From: Acridotheres tristis
Taxonomy: Eukaryota > Chordata > Aves > Passeriformes > Sturnidae
Direction of reading: 5' to 3'
DNA: 64,000 nucleotides
Assembly: GCA_037013685.1 (NCBI GenBank)
Contig: CM072889.1
Location: 7,201,976 to 7,265,975 of the forward strand
The first letter of the stretch is position 1, and every line of letters begins with the position of its first letter. A program made the position numbers and the translations under genes. Below, in pieces: positions 13,701-28,270 of the stretch. The notes below the pieces were generated by a model. It had not been told where the DNA came from, made no database searches, and saw only the letters and a list, made by a program, of their open reading frames with translations.

Positions 13701-16700
13701 AAATGCAAAAATGCACTGTGAGGAAAGTCTTCCAAAAATTTCAGTCTGTGCTAGACCAAGATGTACTGTAAATCTAACATTAAGTCCTTTTTAAGTGGCA
13801 TTTCTAGCCTTTCTTCGTTGAAGAACCTCAGATATAAGCAGCCAAACTTGTGAATGCACATGAATCCTTGTGACTCTTTGAAGCTTTGCCCATCATCAAT
13901 TAGCCCATCCATGAAAAATGTTCCAGGCATATACACCATATGCACATGCATGTGTTTCTGTAATTGTTAGTAAACCCAGCAATATTGTCATCTCTATATA
14001 GTTATAATCCCCACTTTATGAAATTGCCTTCCTAGTATTTGAGATTTAAGAAATTAGATCCCCAACTCCACTTTATAAACATTTTAAAAGCATCACCTAG
14101 TTGCAAAGTATTCCCCAGATACATGTTTTTCTTTGAATATATTCTAACTAATGATGTGTTACTAGTGTGAAGGGCCAAATTATCTACTCATCTAATTGGT
14201 TCAGCTCCACTGTGCCACAGAATTTGACATTATCATTTCTCAAGATCTAACATAATTCATATGAAATATCAATTTGTTATACTTTTCATGTTAGTACAGA
14301 GAACCCTTAGTAACAGGACATTTAATGCAGCATTAGCTTTACAGCATTTTTAGAATAGAGAAAATATCTCTTTTTTCTTAGCATTAATTTAAGCGGCCCT
14401 TATTTAAGTGGTTTTGCCCCTCTGCTTTTGTAAATTAACTAATATAATTGTATTGTAAATATTTATCTTCCCTTAATTAATGTGGAATCAAAATTTATTA
14501 GTTTGAAAAATATGATTTGCCATTCAATATCATATTTAACATATAGCAAATTAACAGGATAATTTTTCTGTTCTGCTCCCCACATGTGAGATCTGTCCAG
14601 TGAAAACCTCAGGATATAGTTTCTTTGTTCTCAGTTAAGCATGGGCCACTTTTGACAAGTTTTTGACACATTGCTCTTCCATCAGGTTCCTTACTTTTGA
14701 TTGTGGAATCAATCAGTCTATTTTATGGCAGTGTGAAATGAACCATGTACTGCTACTGCTGTCTCATGTCTCATAATGGAAGGTTCACAGCATGGACAAT
14801 TGGGAATTTCTCCAGGCAGGGGAAAAGCACTTACTTTCAACCCCTGGCTTTAATCAATCAAGGAGAAACTGGAAATCACTGTAAAGTAATGAATGTCAAT
14901 TTATGTACACGCTGTTGATTTTAGAAATTTAATGCTCTGTTTCTCTACTTTGTGTTGACCTTATGAAGCTTGAAGATGAGCACAAGAGGTGAATATTCTT
15001 GGGAGAGAATTGGTTTTCCCCTGGAAATACAAACAATAGGTTTTGTACCTTCTTGTGTATGGAAGGGGAAGTATTTTTTTAAAAGGAAGGAGAGGAGATC
15101 AGCTGGAACTTAAGCCAAAGGGCTGTACCAAGTCAAGGGATTGGAGAAAACAGGGGCATGTTATTAAATCCATTTGTTGCAAAATGGGCAAAACTGTTCT
15201 TGCAAGACACATCCCAGTTGTTGTGATCTTAGCGTACTGAGCATCTGGGCTATTAAAATTTTTTCATTGGTTAAATGCATTCTGGATTTAACTTTTGTTA
15301 TATTTATATAAAGTATGAAGATATTTTTTGAATAATTCACTGTTTATCTACCTTTGTATTTTGCATGCTTTGTGGTCCTTCATCGCACTCTGACAGAGTG
15401 AGAGAGAAAGATTAGTAAACATGACCCCAGAAGACCTCTGTAAGTGCCTGTCTAGCGTAACTTATTGGCTTCACTTTCTCCGCCTGGAGGATCCTTAGCT
15501 TTGCTGGATACATTATACACGAGTTTTGCTATTGCTTACCTCCACAAAGTTTACATCTCCTTCGTTTGAATTCCCAGGTAAGAAGCTCAAGTGCTGTCTG
15601 TTAGTGATACTCTAAGGAACGCACTCTCCCCTGCAGAGCAAGAAAACAATGACTTCAGAGATTATATAATTTGAACCTATGTTAAAAACCATCATTCTTA
15701 TAATGTTGTTTGTCTAATTGCTCCTAAGCATAAAAACCAATTCCAGTAAAAACTGCATGTTACACTGGTGTTCTAATCAGTCACAACATTCTGCCCCTAC
15801 AGAAGCAGTAAGAAAACACATACAGAATGTTTTGTTTGTTCTGAGGATTTCTTGTTGATCTCCACTGCATATTTGTACAAAAGCTGTCAGGGGATTTCTC
15901 ATGTTACTTCCCTGAATACACAGTAACAGGATTGCACAAGAAAAGTGCCGTTAGTAGCTCTTAACCAGCATATTCTTCTATTGCTCTGACTAGTGCAAAA
16001 ATTGAAGCCAGCTCTGAAAGACAGGTTTTTCCCTCTTTGCAATAGTTTTACAAATGAAATCACAATACTCCCTGAAATTACTAGTGCACTTGAGTCCACG
16101 ATCAATTTACTCCATTTTCAAGATAGACTTTGAAAAGAATTATTTGTTTATGCTGTCACATGAATCAGTCTCACTAAATTAGACCTGTCAAAGTTGCTTT
16201 TTCTGCACAATTCAGTTTGCCTTTTTTTTTTTTTCCTGTGCAGTTGGGAAAGCAATTGTGAATAGTGTAAAGACTTGAGTCAGAAAGTAAGCTATCTGCC
16301 TTTAGATCCTGTTCCCTGTGTCAGAAATACATCTTCACAGTCCCCAGGAGTATTTTTTACTTTACTTGGAATTGATAATAGTAATTGTGATTTGAAATTG
16401 GATTTTGAATATACTACCTATGTGCACCAAAGTGCACTTGAAAATCAAGCATGGATCTGGGAGAGTACACAGGCAGTAGAAATTTGTACTCTAGAACTGT
16501 GGAGGGACATCACCCTCAGTGTCTACGCAGCATGTCAGTATGCTGCACTGGCTCTTTTTAATTACTTTGCCCCCTTTTCATCATTACATTTTACCTACAG
16601 TCAAGGTCTAGATTGTGTCCTGGGGTTCAGCTGTACCTCTTGCACAGTGTTGGCATCAGTGAACATCAGTGAACCTCTGAGGTGAGCTCCCTCCCTGGCT

Positions 16701-18849
16701 CGAGGTCTTGCTGCCCACCATGTATTGACAGATTGCTTGTGCACTCGTCCTAGTAACAGCTCAATACTAGTAATGTACCTGTGTTTGTTCCTTCTCAAGG
16801 CCTGATGTATGTGTAACCCATATCAAAACTGAACCCTGACACTGCACTACACAGCATACTCCAGGGTACTGAAGGGAATAATTGTAATGATGATTTCTTA
16901 TGATAACACCATTAAATCTGTTCATGAATATTGGAGATGTTTAAGTGGGTTAGTACTTATATACTGAAGGGTCAACGAAAAGAGCTCAGACTTACCTGTG
17001 TGATGAAGTTGCATCAGTTGAGCATGCATATTTTGGTGCAAGATTCTCTTTGCTTGCCTTTTTCTGTGCCAGGGAAAACTTTGGGTTTCATTTCGGCTGA
17101 TGCATGATCACCCCAAGCTAAACCCTGACGAACCCACCCTAAACCTGTGCAGCTCAGATGTTTTATATAACGGGTTGTGTATAATCCAGAGCAGCCTTTT
17201 GAGTGCTCATTAAAGCAATGGAATGATATCTGCTCAGATCAAGCTTAGCACCTAAGGAAATCTCCCAAACTGAGGAGGAATAAATGTGGAAATATTGAGG
17301 TAAACTGAAATCAGTAATTGCTAAAGAAAAACCAGGCACAACAGTGATTTTCAGGGTGATCTGCTGCTAATTAACTGAAGAACCAAATTACTTTGACTGT
17401 CTGGTTTCTAACTCTGCCTCTTACTTTCAATTCACCTATTTCTTTTCAATTTGAATGTTCTGCTAGAAAGTAAAACACTCAGTGCTTAACAGACCTTCAT
17501 GATAGAGTTCATTTGATCCAAGCAGGCCCAATTTATAGCTGCTTTTCCCCAGAGCCTGTTTACTTTGCCAGGATTATGATTTGCTGTTGCAATATTGGAC
17601 TGTCAACGAAAGAAGCCAGAGACGAATGCTATTGATTGATGGTACCCTATGTTTCTGCAAGAGGAGTGCTTTATCAGCATCATAAAGGACCTTATCCTTT
17701 CAAAAAACAGGGTGTTTTTTGTGGCCATGACAAACAGGAACAGTTTTATCATTAACATTTTAAACAATTTTGTGATCAGACACATTTCTGTGTGTCCAAG
17801 CAACTCCTGGTGCTTATTTCAAGTGCCCCTTTCTATTTGAATTCATACTCTAATAGCTGAAAGTAAAGAGGATATATAGGGTTTTTAAAAGGAAACTATT
17901 TTTTAAACAACACCATTAGCAGAGGGGTTATTATTGATGTTTTCCCTTTCTTCCCTCCAATTTGCAATTCTGGATAGTGAATGATTTTTATCATTAAAAT
18001 AGTAGAAAAAAGTAGCCTTTGCATATTTTTTAAGACTTTGTTGCAGAAATCTGTCTCCTTAATTGGTAAAGTGTCTTGCAAACCGCAGCTTGTGTAAGTA
18101 GTTTTTACTTATATGAATAATCTCATTTGATTCCTTGGGGCAGGAATACTTATTAAGTAGTCTTAAAGAATATTTTTAAAATGAGGCTTTTGCTGGCAGT
18201 AGGTTTTAACTCATACCATTCTGCTTCCTCTTCTGTCCTTTAATTAAAATGTGTCTGGATCTGACCTCAGAATCAAGAGAGGCTGAATCTCAGTGGCTCC
18301 GACTGGTGTAACCTGCACTCACCAGAGCAGTTCCATTGGTCTGGAATGAGTTGTGCGTATTAAGCTTTGCCTTACTTCAGCGTTAGGATATGACATGTGG
18401 TTGGAATTGCTGCTGCATTGAGATGCACCTGTGTCTGCTGGTAGATTTGACAGATACCCCTCAATGGTTATCAGGGCCCTGCCTACACTAACGACCCCCA
18501 GTGGCCCTGCCCAGCCCCCTGGCAGCCTATCCATGGTGCAGGAACCCCTCTGCAGTTCATCCCTGGGGTTTCAGTGTGCTGTGTGGTGGGTGTGCATGGC
18601 CCCAGCCCTGTCTTGGAATGTCTCTTGGATTTCAATTGACCTTGAAGTAGATGTGTACTGTCCACTTGTGGCTCCCTGAGCTGTCACCAAGACCCGCTAC
18701 TGTCAATGTCCTGCTCTGCTTGCTGGGCTCAGATGCCATGGGACTGTGCCCTGGTGTTCACCATAATCCTGTACTATGGGCAACATTTCATATTCCAGAG
18801 GATGTGCCACTGTCTCTTGTCCTTATCTTGCTGGTGGTGCTCAAGCTCC
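10737..18849. other. Non-coding, no gene seen
   Basis: Long AT-rich stretch with scattered ORFs below 140 codons and no recognisable protein. The longest, at 16275-16685, has no family likeness. The part at 14370-14560 is especially rich in TAATTA/TTAAAT-type words and might be conserved non-coding DNA, but nothing here proves it. Confidence 0.55.
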
Positions 18850-18856
18850 CTGATGA

Positions 18857-18915
18857 TTAAAAAAAACCAAAACAAACAAACCCCTCCCCAAAAACCCAAG
18901 GCAACTAAAAAACCA
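18857..18915. repeat. A/C-rich low-complexity tract
   Basis: A run of A with CC and CCCC interruptions directly follows a GC-richer block (about 18300-18855). The arrangement recalls an old retroposed sequence with a decayed A-rich tail, but no source gene is recognisable and no target-site duplication was found. Confidence 0.4.
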
Positions 18916-19889
18916 CATTGCTTGCTACAATTCTCAGCTTGAAATCCTTGCTCAGGCAGAGTTCTCACTGAGATTGATATTTCTTCAGCACACCTGGTGT
19001 CGAACAGTGAACAGGCTATTGAAAATTCCAACTTATCTATGCTACAATCAACTCTCTTCCTTTTCCACTCCGCTGAAGTCCGTTCTGCCCCACTTGCAAT
19101 TCTCACCCACATCAATTCCTTTACCTCTTTGAGACATCCCTTCCCCTTGTCTCTGGCTGCAGTTGCTTGCCTCCCTAAGCATCATTATCTATCTCAGGAG
19201 CCTCACTTCACTCTTTCCTAAGCTAAGTGTTCCTTCTCCCAGGTATCCTTCCATTGGTTGTTTTTTTTTTCCTGGGACCCCCAGCAGGCAAGTAGCAGCG
19301 AGGACAGAGGAAAGGTATTTCCCTGTCAGACCAGTCAGAACATGCAAGCCTTGTTATCCAGAACATGTGCATGCTGTCCCAGCACCCCATGCATGCTTCA
19401 TACCTGTCAGCCCCAGATAACCTAAATAAATTGGCCTGTTGTCTGCATTCAATCACTGAGCAACATGATGAGTGGATCTAGTCTAATATATGTGCACTAT
19501 AGGTCTGATTTTTCTGTTGGTTTATGACCACCTGCTTTCCTGCAATTGTATTTGATTTATGGGGTGCAATAATGTGGAAGTATTGTTTGGGCAGATGGTA
19601 CAGCCTCAAACACTGCTAAGTAGACCTTGTGCAAAATGGGGAATGTGTTTTGAGATCCTGAAGCTGTAAACAGCTATTGGTGAAGGTGTAATCTGCACTT
19701 CTGTAGCTCTGCATTGTGTGATAAAGGAAAATATACTAGTGACAGGAGTTGTTACACCTGAGCAGTGAGTCTGGTAAAAAAAGAACTTCACAGTATTCAC
19801 ACCATTGGCATATGGGGAAAAAATTCAGCTAACAGCTACCATAAATCATGTCCTACACACACAACAACCCTCTGCTGTGCTACAGAGTC

Positions 19890-20592
19890 AGGGCAGAGGA
19901 GATGGAAGGTGCCCAGAGGAAAAGGACCTGGGGGTGCTGGTAGAGAGCAGCTGAACAGGAGCCAGATGTGCATAGGTGGCCAAGAAGGCCAATGGCACCT
20001 GGCCTGTACCAGCAATTGTGTGGTAACAGGACCTGGGCCGTGACCATCCACCCATGCTGGTGCTGGTCAGGCCATACATTGAATCCTTTTTTCAGTTTTG
20101 AGCCTTGAATCCTGTTTTCAGTTTTGAGAAGGAGGACCTTGCAGGGCTACAGTGTGTCCAGAGATGGGAATGGAGCTGGGGAAGGGTCTGGAGTACAAGG
20201 CTGATGAGGAGCAGCTGAGGGAGCTGGGGGTGTTTATCCTGAAGAAAAGGAGGCCAAGGAACGACCACATCACTCCCTAAAACTGCCTGAAAGGAGGATG
20301 CAGTGAGCTGGGGGTCAGTCTCTGCTCCCAGTTAACAATAGGACTGGAGGCCTTAAGTTGTGTCAGAGGGCTATTTGTGTTAAGTTGGCTATTTGGAAAA
20401 AATCCTTCACTGAAAGGGTTGTCGGGCACTGGAACAGGCTCCCCAAAATGGTGTTTGAGTCACCATCCCTGAGGGTATTTAAAAGACGTCTAGATGTGGG
20501 ACTTGGGGACATGGTGGTGTGGTGATTTGGCAGTACTGAGTTAATGGTTGGACTTGCTCTTAGAGGTTTTTCCAGTCTAAGCAATTCTGTGA
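19890..20592 (+). mobile_element. CR1 LINE 3' end fragment
   Basis: The block runs collinearly with the 3' part of avian CR1: a GACCTGGGGGTGCTGGT stretch, GGCCAAGAAGGCCAATGGCA, GAGGAGCAGCTGAGGGAGCT, then CTTCACTGAAAGGGTTGTC and ACTGGAACAGGCTCCCC. It closes at the typical tail near AATTCTGTGA. It is 5'-truncated, as most CR1 copies are, and carries frame-breaking changes. A 25-base segment around CTTGAATCCT..TTTTGAG occurs twice in a row at 20078-20128. The fragment is dead and has no intact RT. Confidence 0.9.
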
Positions 20593-23500
20593 AATGTTCC
20601 TTCATAGCCAATTCCATGAGGTACTCGGCTCTTTTTGTGGGGAAGATGCATGTTTGGGGAACGTCATAGTTTCTGAGTAACTGGCAGGATTAAATCCAGA
20701 GTCAAACTTGGAGTTTAAATTTTGGAAGCAGCTCATTTGTGCATGGCTGGCCCACAGAGAGAAGGTAAGAAGGTTTGCTAGGATTTAGGTAGTATGTAGA
20801 GGAATGAAAGTGCATGCTGTGATGGGATTTAAAGTTCCAAACCAATTAGAATTTTAATTGTTTCTTTTTTCCTATTTGTTAGCAATTGTGACTAACTACC
20901 CTAGGCCAATAGATAGCTAAAGCACATCCCCATATAGGGACATTGCAGTCCTACCTGTTACAGAAATTTCTAACAATGAGTCCTGAATTATCTCCATAAT
21001 ATCCCCAGTGCATAAAGACTGCATAAACCTGGTAAAAGCAGTGAGTTTGTTTACGCCTAACAAATTTTAGGGCAAATTGAGAATGTTTATTTTCTAAACA
21101 CATTCCACCATAATTTTGAAATGATTGCTTTATTCTTTATAAATAACGGTTTCAATATCCTTAGCTTCACAAGTGTTTGATCTAACCATAGTTGATGTTC
21201 AGCCATGGTAACACTAAGAATCTTTTTTTCATGCCTGTTGATTTTCTGCCCTCCCCTCAACCCCCTGAGACAGATTGATTTGGAATCCATCCAAGTTCTC
21301 TCAGGAGTGGTATCAAATTTGTTCTTTTTTCTCCATACCTGACCCATTCTGGCTTTCTTTAAATGCTAAAACTAGCAAGGGCCCAGCCGTGATGGAAAAA
21401 TCCCACAACCAAACAAGAAGATCTCCTTATATGTTATTCCTGTACAGGAAAGGTGGCTAATGGGAATGGTGTTCCAATGGATTTACAACAGACTATGTTA
21501 AAAGTGAAGTTATCAGTCAGGTTTCTTTTTGTATCAGACTATATCTAAGAAAGAGGGAAAAATAAGTGTAGGCCTTTCTAGAACAGCTGTACCTACCTCT
21601 GCAGCACTCTGTACCCATCCCTTTATACTCTTTTACTTATGCAATAATAAAAACAACCCTTTTCCATATTCACACTTTAAAACACACTGCAGTTCAAACT
21701 TATATTTCATGTAATAATCAAACCAATTCCCCTGCTTATAGCTGCACACATATTTGTGCATCAGTTCTTTAAATACCCGACCTTAGGGAAATAGGCTGTG
21801 GGGTGGAGCAGAATGCTCTCAGCCTCAGCATACAATGAGTTTAAATTGAATAAGCTAATTTGTCACTGTTTTATTTTGATTGAATATATGTGTTTAGAAT
21901 TAATTTAATTTAAATCCAATTTGCAACATCTCTGTGGGTGGGGCAAAGGGAAAAAAAACCCCAAAGGATGTATTAACTGGATACTGTACTGTGAATGTAA
22001 TGGGACTTCTGAGTTTAATGTTCTATTTAAAAGCCGTGCATGTTCTTATTACTTTTTACAGGTGTGAGTTTGGGGGAGATTTATGTTATGAAAAACTCAC
22101 TGTACAATCCTTTTTTCTGTCACCAACTCATGCAAAGTCTTTACCTGATACAGTTAAAACATCTAATATTCCTGAAGGAAAATTCAGTCACAGAGATAAA
22201 AAGAAGCACATTTTTGTATAAATATATGCCCAAGTTGCCATGTTGGTTTTTTTGCTTGAGAAAATGAAGATTAATTAGTATCACTGGCTGTTGTGTTTTG
22301 ATATGGAGCAGAAGAATCTAAGTGGAATAAACAAGCATGAGCCTTGTGAGGGCTGATTAGTCACAGGTGGCAGCAGTGGCAGCAGCTCCACACCTGCGCT
22401 AAGGACCCATGCCTGGCTCTGTCGGGGCCAAGCCAAGCTGGGCATTCACTGCTCCCACACCCTCTCCCGCTGCTGGAGAGGAGCTGGCAAATGTGATGAA
22501 TGGGAGGAGAAGCAGCGTCTTTCCTGCTGGTTAGTGGATTGGCAGTTTGTTATTGGGTGCCTAACTGGGGGGTCAGAGTCTCTAGCTGGGGTCCCAGCTG
22601 GTAAAAGTTAGGATTGCTTGGTGGGCTGAAGTGAAATTATACTCCTTTACACTGGATTTCTTCTATGAGTTATTTTTTCCCTTTTGTTTACCTAAGAGAA
22701 ATCTTGCAATTCTCATATTAAGCAGGATGCTTAAGAAGGTTCAGAACATGATCCTAAGCCAGGAATTATAAAGTTGGAGGAACGGAGGGCTGGATGGGCA
22801 GACAGGTACTCACCATTCTTTATACAAACGATAAACAGCTAATTAAAGGTGTCTAAGTTTGAGTGTATTGGCAATCATAAATTCATATCACCTTTCCATT
22901 GCTTATCTGACCTTTAATGTCTGTATTGAATATATCTTTTATATAATCACTATTCATAGATACATAAATACATAGAATAGATCCTGCGAAGACAGATTTA
23001 TTTATTATAAGCCCCTAAAATACATATAAATAATTAAATACTTTCTTGCTTATACCGTATGTTCTTTCATTTGTATGTGATTTGCTTAATATTAAGTACA
23101 GACTTATTAGAGGCTCTCAAAACAGATATATCCCTTATTGGGTAATTAATACTAATCTTGCAAACACATTAACAACACAGAGGCAGTAACAGCTATCTTA
23201 GGAGCTGTTACAGTCTGTCTTGTAAATGCTGTCTTACTGTGTGGATTAGTTCATGTTCCTTTGGAGATGTGAGAATCTACAGTGCTGATCTTGATGCCAT
23301 GAATGGAGCTGGGTCTGTAGGGATCCTTTCCCCTCCAGATTTCAAGAGTTTTAAACAGAGCTCTAACAGAGTATTTGAAGTGTATGGATGGAAAGGAGAC
23401 ACATGTAAACCACACCTCCAATTTTGAACTACTTCAGGGCTTTCCACTGTATATGTTTGGATTAGGAATAAGCAAATTAAGTCTTTAAATTTAGTATTTC

Positions 23501-26500
23501 AAAGTTAATAGAAAAAAAAAGATCAATCCCTTTTAAAAAGCTTTATTTAATAAAGTCAACAAATAGTATTGTTCAAGATAAGTTTTGATGATATGTTGGA
23601 GGTAGAGGGGAAGGTTGAAGGGTTTTTTAAGTCTCAGAAACCTCCAAGCATGATGTTTTTCATCACATATAAACATGCTTTCAGGCTGTGACCTCCAGAA
23701 ATTACTTCCATAAAGGGAGTGCTTACTGAAATGATTGTAACCATGACTTTACTGTAATAATTTGCAAAATAGAGATGGTGCAGTAAGTATGATGGTTTCA
23801 CATACATTTACTCATGGTTTTTAAAATTACTTCTGTGGCTTTATAGTAGAATCACCCTACTTTATATTCCATATGTATATTTATATTTGGCTGTCCACAA
23901 GAACTATATTATCCTGTCTCTGAGTAGGAAGCGCATAGAATCTCTTGCCAGCATTGCGTATATTGGCTGTGCTGCATCCTCACAGAGCAAGTCTTGCTAC
24001 CTGCTGCCCATGTTTGCATTAAACTTTCTAGAAATATAAGAGCAATTTTATGTATGTAAAGAAGCAAAGAAGAGTGGGTTTGGTACAGTCCATGTTTACA
24101 ATTCTAATTGGGATTAATAAAGAAAAGACATAGCCTACATACACACACACAAAAGGTACAGTGCCAGAGTATTGATTGAAATTAAATAAGTTCCGTTCAT
24201 GTAACAAAATTAACTCAAAAGTAACCTAGATCCACATTCAAAGACATGTAAGAGCTGAAGTCATTGTGAATCCAGAACCACTTTCTGAGAGCTGAAATAT
24301 CAAGTTACTTTAGGCATCGCAACAAATATTTATATTTAGAGTCCTGTTAGTTTGAAACTTGGCTTATGTATTTGCCTGGACAAGAAACACTCTTACATTG
24401 ATTGATTGTATGCAGCATCTCTGACATCATCTGTCTAAGAAATAAGCATTCAATTTTCCTCCTCCTTCCTCTTTATCTGCACTGTCAGATCAGTGTTTGT
24501 AGTGGCACAAAAGGGAATATGCTAGGAATAGTCCAACTTCCATTACACTAGTGCCCAGCAATGCAGGTGTGGATTTCGCTTCATCATAGAAAAGTCGCTG
24601 TAATTGTCTCAGAGCTTCATTAGCTGTCAGTGTCACTGTGTCTGACATGTCAGAACCCAGGGACAACCTATTAATTTCTTGTTGAAAGCAGCCACAGTCT
24701 CTAGAGCTTGAAAAGATACACAAGCTCCTTCCTTTTATGCTAACACACCTGACAAGTGCCAAATGCTCTCACCTTTGGATGAAATCTGAAATCAATAGGT
24801 TTTGTGGGTGCTCAGCACTCTCAAGTGTTTTTTTTTTAAAGACAGAGACCAGTGTTTCATCTGGGCTGGAGTTTGGGGGGTTTCTTGGCATCCTACTGTG
24901 ACTGCCACATGCATCCTGTTGACAGTGAGCAAGTCGCTTAGTCCACAGCCTCATTAGCTTCTTCATCTCAAAATGGAGCCCACAGCTTTTTGTAGCAAAT
25001 AGGTCTGCAGTGAATTCCTGAGTATTGGTAATGTGTCCAGGTGTTATGGTGATGGTTATTTTAACAAAAAAATATCTTTAATAATATTTGGATCCTTAAG
25101 GTGTTCATATGGAATTGTTCATGTTTCATCTATCCTGGCTCCACATCCAGACAACATTTAGGTCCTTCCCAGCCTTTAGTCTTGTTTCCCTGAGATGGAA
25201 ACTCAGAGCATATGTTGGAACTCAACCATGACATGTGGTGTGTGTGGGTGCACCATGTGGGTGTCTATGGGTGCACATCTGCCCTACATCTGTAAGGTGA
25301 GATGCTGTGACAGGCAACATAGTCTGTCTTCTACTGAAGCTTGACTTTCTCAAGTAAGTTTGAGGCAGCTTAGCAGCTTTGTTATTCCCAGCCTAGTGGA
25401 TCTGGAGCAGTCCTGGGGTAGTTCTGTGAAGGCTGTGCGTTCTGCCTACATGGTTGCCTTCAGCAGCAACATGGTAAGCAGCAGCTTGCAGCACCATCAC
25501 ACCCTCCCACACTGGGGGTGACTACAATGTGTAGTTGTCTTCCTTGTTTCCTAATCTAGTAGTACATGATGTTATAGCCCTTGGATCCTGCACTGATCCC
25601 AGACAGGCATATGGGTCTCACACAGTGAGAGGAAAGGAGGAAACCTTGAGAAATGTTAAATATCTAGAACTTAAGCAGTTACTGGTGACTCTTGATTCTC
25701 AGGATCACATCTGAAATGTATGATGTACACGTATGATGTATGCAGACCTTTTGCCCTTAAAGAATAGTTTTTATTTGGTATGAATGGCATTGGCCAAAGA
25801 TATTGTCTAAAGACATAGATGTTATATGATCTTTACTGTGATTGATTATTATCGTCGCTTGAAATGAAGGGATGGTACCACGATTGTCCTAAGGTTGATT
25901 TATTGTTCTGATTCACATCAGCCTCAAGGCATGAGCTTTAGAGAAACAAGAAGTCATCCATAGCTCAAAAGTAGTCATGAGTTTCTTTGTTACAAGGCAA
26001 TATATAACATTTTGATCCAACAGGAAGTTGCTGCAAAGCATATTTTGTTTTTCTAACCTATCATTTTACTTAATTTTAGCGCATTGCATATACTCTTATC
26101 CAATGAGTTATTGTTGCACGCACACACATATGCTTCTATTATGTCTCTATTACAACACTCAAACTCTTAGCCTACCCTATACAATTCCATTACTACACTA
26201 TAAAACTCCTTACTATCTCATCTAATACAGTTGCTTACTTACTTAAGGCATATACTTACTTACAACTATAGAAACCTAAGTCTATAATTTTTCTGCTTAA
26301 TGTCTGTGTACTTCTATTTTTACATTACTCCAAGCTTTTTCCAAGGCTGAAAACCAAACCCTTCAGTGTCTATGGAAGTTTCTACCTTTCTGTTTCCTGC
26401 AATTGATTTCTGCAGTTTTGGAGCTGTTAATTTTAGCTCTTCATTTCCACAGCAAGACCTTTTGGCATCTTTGTGGAACAGGAGCAGGGTCCTGAATTAG

Positions 26501-26732
26501 CCCAGCTCTGTGATACTGACAGTGTGTAACTGAAGGAAGGAAACAGCTCCCCTGGTAGGTACTTTTACTGTAAGCAGCATAGGGATATTTGTTGAGATTC
26601 ATTGAGGAGTAGAGGCTGTAAGAAGTTGTGGTGTACTGTAGCTTCCCAGCAGAAGACAAGGGTATGGAGGCTTCAGGGGAAACAGACAACCTGTTTAATT
26701 CTCAACATGCTTACTGTCCTTCACTTCCAGGA

Positions 26733-26769
26733 TGAGCAAAGCAGTAAATGTTGAGCAAAGCAGTAAATA
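26733..26769. repeat. 19-bp tandem duplication
   Basis: The words TGAGCAAAGCAGTAAATGT and TGAGCAAAGCAGTAAATAT stand back to back, followed by a partial third copy (CAAGCAAAG). This is a short local duplication, probably from replication slippage. Confidence 0.8.
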
Positions 26770-28270
26770 TCAAGCAAAGGATGTTGATTTGTACGTGAAG
26801 CAATTGTTGGAATAAAAATCAGTTCAGACCCCAATGAGTCTTGTCAGCCCATATTATGGCTATAGAGATCTAAATTCACAGCAAGTAAATACAACTACAA
26901 ATACAAATACAACAAATTCAGGGTACTCATCAGATTGTAACTCCAAATAGATTCTTCTCCTTTGCAGAATTGGCTGGAAAGTTTCTGCAGGAGGAGAAAG
27001 GCCTCAGAAGAGCAGGACCTGTGGAATTGTGTTGTGTGGGAAGCTGTATCTCCAGCCCTGAGATGCTGCTGGCATTTTATTTGTGGTTAAGTAACACAAT
27101 AATCTATTGCCAAGAAAACAAAATGAGAACTCTGTATCAGAGTGTAGATGCCAGGCAAGTATTAGTAAAACAGTAAATGAAATTAATAATTTATATATGG
27201 CTGATTTTACTTTTTGGGTGGGTTGTTTTTGTCTTTTGTTTTTTTAACACTAGTAGAAGAATATTACCATTCAAACTGAACTGGAGTGAAATTACTTCTG
27301 CTAAAGATAAAACATATTCAGATGAGCAGCATGCTTTCCCTGCAAAGCTAACTGCAGTCCCAATTAACACTTCTCAAAACTGAATTTATTTTTTCCCCCT
27401 GCTTCCTAATGAGGTTTTTTCCTCCCTGCTGTCTTGATACAAAGCTTTATGCTGTATGAGTGTGTTCATATGGTGCTTGAGTGTGTTATCTGACCTTGAT
27501 TGGTGTTTTGGGAGCCAGTTAAATAGATTACACAGAGGTTACCTTGACAACTGTCTTTGCTGATTTAGCAATGCAGTTCATTCTTGGGCACAAGACTCTC
27601 AGCAACTGTGGAATTCCACTGACTTCATATTAATCATTAACACAATGTTCTGGAGAGGCTCTGCTGAGCTAGCAATAAGGACTGTATTGACATTATTTTT
27701 TTTTGTGGGTAAATGTTATAGACCAAGATACGTTTACAGTATGAAATGTTGTTCACAGTCATAAAATGAAAATATATGTTCCTGTTTACTTTTTCTCTCT
27801 CTTCTATTTTCAATAATACTATCGGAATAATAAATCTCCTATCATGTCTGATAGGAAAAGATGGTCTTTTAAATGAAACTCTTTCCTTACCATTGATCTT
27901 ACACCATACCTTCTTTTAGGTCTGTGCTGTAACCTCACAGGCATGACAGATAAATTCAGTGTGCAAAATATTATAAGCCTGGAATCTGATCTCTAGCAAC
28001 TTCAAGGAGATTGCTTTTGATTTACATTAGTATTACATATTGGTCAAAACCTGGAGCTTTTCAAAAGATGTTGGTAGACAAGACAGGCAGTTTCTTCTTC
28101 AAAACTGTTGTCCAGAATTGTTTACAATAGCTTAAATATTAAAACTCTTGTGTGATCAGGGCTTTGGGCTTTGTCTTTAAAATTAGTATTTTTACTTTTA
28201 AGTCACCAGCTCAACCAGAATTTTGCAGAAGGATTTCAAGATTCCAGGACTGTATTTTATTGCAAAAGGC

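Noticed and set aside
16275..16685. 136-codon plus-strand ORF
   Set aside because: The longest non-viral ORF, but it has no recognisable domain or splice context, and chance ORFs of this size are expected in 64 kb.
18774..19115. 113-codon minus-strand ORF
   Set aside because: It crosses the A/C-rich tract at 18857-18915 and has low-complexity hydrophobic residues there; no splice or promoter support.
24490..24966. Two adjacent minus-strand ORFs (90 and 65 codons)
   Set aside because: They looked like a split gene, but no shared family, splice signal or frameshift relation could be found.
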